This document shows, one piece after another, positions 9,868 through 11,073 of a DNA stretch of 11,073 nt. The notes under the pieces are model-generated. The model saw only the letters and a program-made list of their open reading frames with translations, was not told the DNA's origin and made no database searches. The stretch spans positions 1 to 11,073 of the forward strand of contig DAIDTM010000357.1 in the NCBI GenBank assembly GCA_027457205.1, given 5' to 3'. Numbering within the stretch: the stretch's first letter is position 1; each line of letters opens with the position of its first letter. The DNA comes from Anaerolineae bacterium (lineage in GTDB: Bacteria; Chloroflexota; Anaerolineae; UBA4142). The translations under genes and the position numbers were made by a program.

Positions 9868-11073
9868 ATGGAAGCATACTGCGTCAAGTGTAAAACCAAG
9901 CGCGAGATTCAAAATCCGCAGCCGCTTTTCAACGCGCGCGGCGCGGCGTACACCAAAGGCGTCTGCCCGGTGTGCGGTACCGGCATCATGCGCCTCGGCG
10001 CAACGGACGCGCACGCGTCGCTCGACCGCGCGGCGATGATCGCGCAGGCGAAGAAGACGAAAGACGACAGACAACGGACGAAAGAAGAGACGGAAGACCG
10101 AGGACGGAGGACGGTAAAGCGTTCGTCTTCCGTCACGCGAAGCGGTCCTCCATCCTCCGTCGGTCGTCTCGTCATCGTCGAATCGCCCGCTAAGGCGCGC
10201 ACCGTTGGCAAATTTCTCGGCGCGGGCTATCGCGTGCGCGCGTCGATCGGGCACATTCGCGATTTGCCGCAAAAACAGATGGGCGTGGACATCGAGCACG
10301 ATTTTCGTCCGCACTATGTCATTGCGCCGAAGAAGAAAGACGTCGTCAAGGAATTGAAGGGACTCGCGGAAGGTGCGTCGGAGATTTTTTTGGCGACCGA
10401 CCCCGACCGCGAAGGCGAAGCGATTTCGTGGCACCTCGCCGCTGCATTGGACGATGCGCTGCGCGGCAAGCCGGTGCACCGCGTCGAGTTTCACGAGATC
10501 ACGCGTGATGCGATCGACCGCGCGTTCGCAAGTCCGCGCGAGATCAATCAGCCACTCGTCGACGCGCAGCAAGCGCGCCGCGTGCTCGACCGCATCGTCG
10601 GCTACACCATCAGTCCGTTGCTGCGGAAGAAAATCAACACCAAGAATCTGAGCGCGGGACGCGTCCAGTCGGTCGCGGTGCGGCTCGTGGTCGAACGTGA
10701 GCGCGAGATCCAGGCGTTCGTGCCGGTGGAGTATTGGAGCATTGAGGCAGAGCTACAGAAGCAGTCGCCAGTCAACAGTCAACGGTCAACAGTCCAACTA
10801 CCTAACCACCTAACCACCCAACTACCCAACTACCCGTCGTTTCGCGCCAAACTGATCAAAGTCGGCGACAAGGATTTCGAGTGTCACACCGGCGCGGACG
10901 CGCTGAAGCTAAAAGAGACGCTGGAAAAGTGCGCTTACACGGTGCTCGACGTGCGGAAGAAAGAGGTGCAGCGCAATCCATCGCCGCCGTTCATCACCTC
11001 GACCATGCAGCAGGAGGCGTCGCGCAAACTCGGCTTCAACGCGAAACGTACGATGGCGGTCGCGCAGCAGTTG
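9868..11073 (+). CDS. topA: DNA topoisomerase I with N-terminal zinc ribbon, 3' end outside window
   Basis: 402 codons are open from ATG 9868 to the window end. Residues 1-48 form a zinc-ribbon-like module (C5, C8, C33, C36: YCVKCK and VCPVCG) like DUF5679, ahead of the topoisomerase core. The TOPRIM domain starts LVIVESPAKARTVGKFLG with catalytic E105 and has ATDPDREGEAISWHL with D178, D180 and E182. VDAQQARRVLDRIVGYTISP and LSAGRVQSVAVRLV follow, then FITSTMQQEASRKLGFNAKR, after which the active-site tyrosine would come beyond the window. The enzyme relaxes negative supercoils by a type IA mechanism. Two stretches are made of low-complexity DNA in frame: about residues 62-100 (linker between zinc ribbon and TOPRIM) and about 299-323. 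No clear Shine-Dalgarno sequence precedes ATG; the MOSC stop is 23 bases upstream, so an operon is likely. Confidence 0.95.
   Translation, partial: MEAYCVKCKTKREIQNPQPLFNARGAAYTKGVCPVCGTGIMRLGATDAHASLDRAAMIAQAKKTKDDRQRTKEETEDRGRRTVKRSSSVTRSGPPSSVGRLVIVESPAKARTVGKFLGAGYRVRASIGHIRDLPQKQMGVDIEHDFRPHYVIAPKKKDVVKELKGLAEGASEIFLATDPDREGEAISWHLAAALDDALRGKPVHRVEFHEITRDAIDRAFASPREINQPLVDAQQARRVLDRIVGYTISPLLRKKINTKNLSAGRVQSVAVRLVVEREREIQAFVPVEYWSIEAELQKQSPVNSQRSTVQLPNHLTTQLPNYPSFRAKLIKVGDKDFECHTGADALKLKETLEKCAYTVLDVRKKEVQRNPSPPFITSTMQQEASRKLGFNAKRTMAVAQQL
10051..10167. repeat. GACGGAGGACGG-type low-complexity repeat inside topA
   Basis: GAAGACGAAAGACGAC, GACCGAGGACGGAGGAC and related units run to about 10107. 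Their complement type, GTCCTCCATCCTCCGTCGGTC, follows at about 10144-10164, so the stretch is an imperfect inverted repeat. It is translated as a hydrophilic linker (KKTKDDRQRTKEETEDRGRR, then SSSVTRSGPPSSVGR) between the zinc ribbon and the TOPRIM domain. Confidence 0.75.
10762..10836. repeat. AGTCAACAGTC and CTAACCACC low-complexity repeats inside topA
   Basis: Two repeat types stand back to back: AGTCGCCAGTCAACAGTCAA and on (about 10769-10794), then CAACTACCTAACCACCTAAC and on to about 10833. The second type is the one between UPF0173 and hbd. The length keeps the topA frame open; it is translated as SPVNSQRSTVQLPNHLTTQL and PNYPS, in a loop between VPVEYWSIEAEL and FRAKLIKVG. Confidence 0.8.

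Noticed and set aside
9388..10572. 394-codon minus frame opposite MOSC and topA
   Set aside because: A shadow created by GC-rich codons and the repeats; the + strand genes are unambiguous.

Overview
The window looks like part of a GC-rich chromosome of an uncultured bacterium, most likely Chloroflexota (Anaerolineae-like). Three things suggest this: a C-terminal beta-sandwich typical of big membrane glycosyltransferase-type proteins of that phylum (1-375), a topoisomerase I with an N-terminal four-cysteine zinc ribbon (9868 to the window end), and short low-complexity repeats (ACCTAACCACCC, CGCAAAGGACGC, GACGGAGGAC and AGTCAACAGTC types) between and inside genes. The taxonomic call is an inference; there is no rRNA gene here.

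Layout. 1-375 is the 3' end of a + strand gene, closed by a strong terminator. 425-6595 is a long run of minus-strand genes. Read in their own direction (right to left) they are: a C-terminally short Vsr endonuclease; a DUF2075 nuclease/helicase-type ATPase; a 58-codon remnant of a Snf2-type helicase; a 5'-truncated DUF3883 protein; a VapBC-like pair (DUF2281 antitoxin plus a truncated PIN toxin); a DUF4160/DUF2442 pair; an alpha/beta hydrolase; and RNase PH (rph). Further right are minus-strand 3-hydroxyacyl-CoA dehydrogenase (6791-7645) and UPF0173 metallo-beta-lactamase hydrolase (7738-8424). A divergent promoter region at about 8450-8510 then turns to the + strand: HAD-IB phosphatase, MOSC protein, and topA running off the window end.

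The part from about 1140 to 6670 is accessory DNA between housekeeping genes, and from about 3400 to 6660 it is visibly more AT-rich than its flanks. It reads as a decaying defence and toxin-antitoxin island. Two kinds of repeat mark its seams. First, the first 15-20 codons of rph occur three times: once in the intact gene (A, 1076-1138) and twice as orphan 5' ends (B, 2021-2083; C, 3242-3291), all on the same strand. Second, an approximately 100-bp element with up to three hairpins (R1 1935-2033, R2 2705-2804, R3 3324-3411) sits at module ends. It truncates the PIN toxin, supplies stop codons, and shares GGTGAAAATCACGCC with codons 13-17 of rph. The simplest reading is repeated insertion or recombination at the 5' end of rph, each event restoring rph and displacing the previous 5' end outward. 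No integrase or transposase is in the window, so the mechanism is open.

The right-hand housekeeping part is ordinary in function but unusual in texture. Low-complexity repeats fill several intergenic gaps as inverted arms, and the same repeat types have entered topA in frame at two places without breaking its reading frame.
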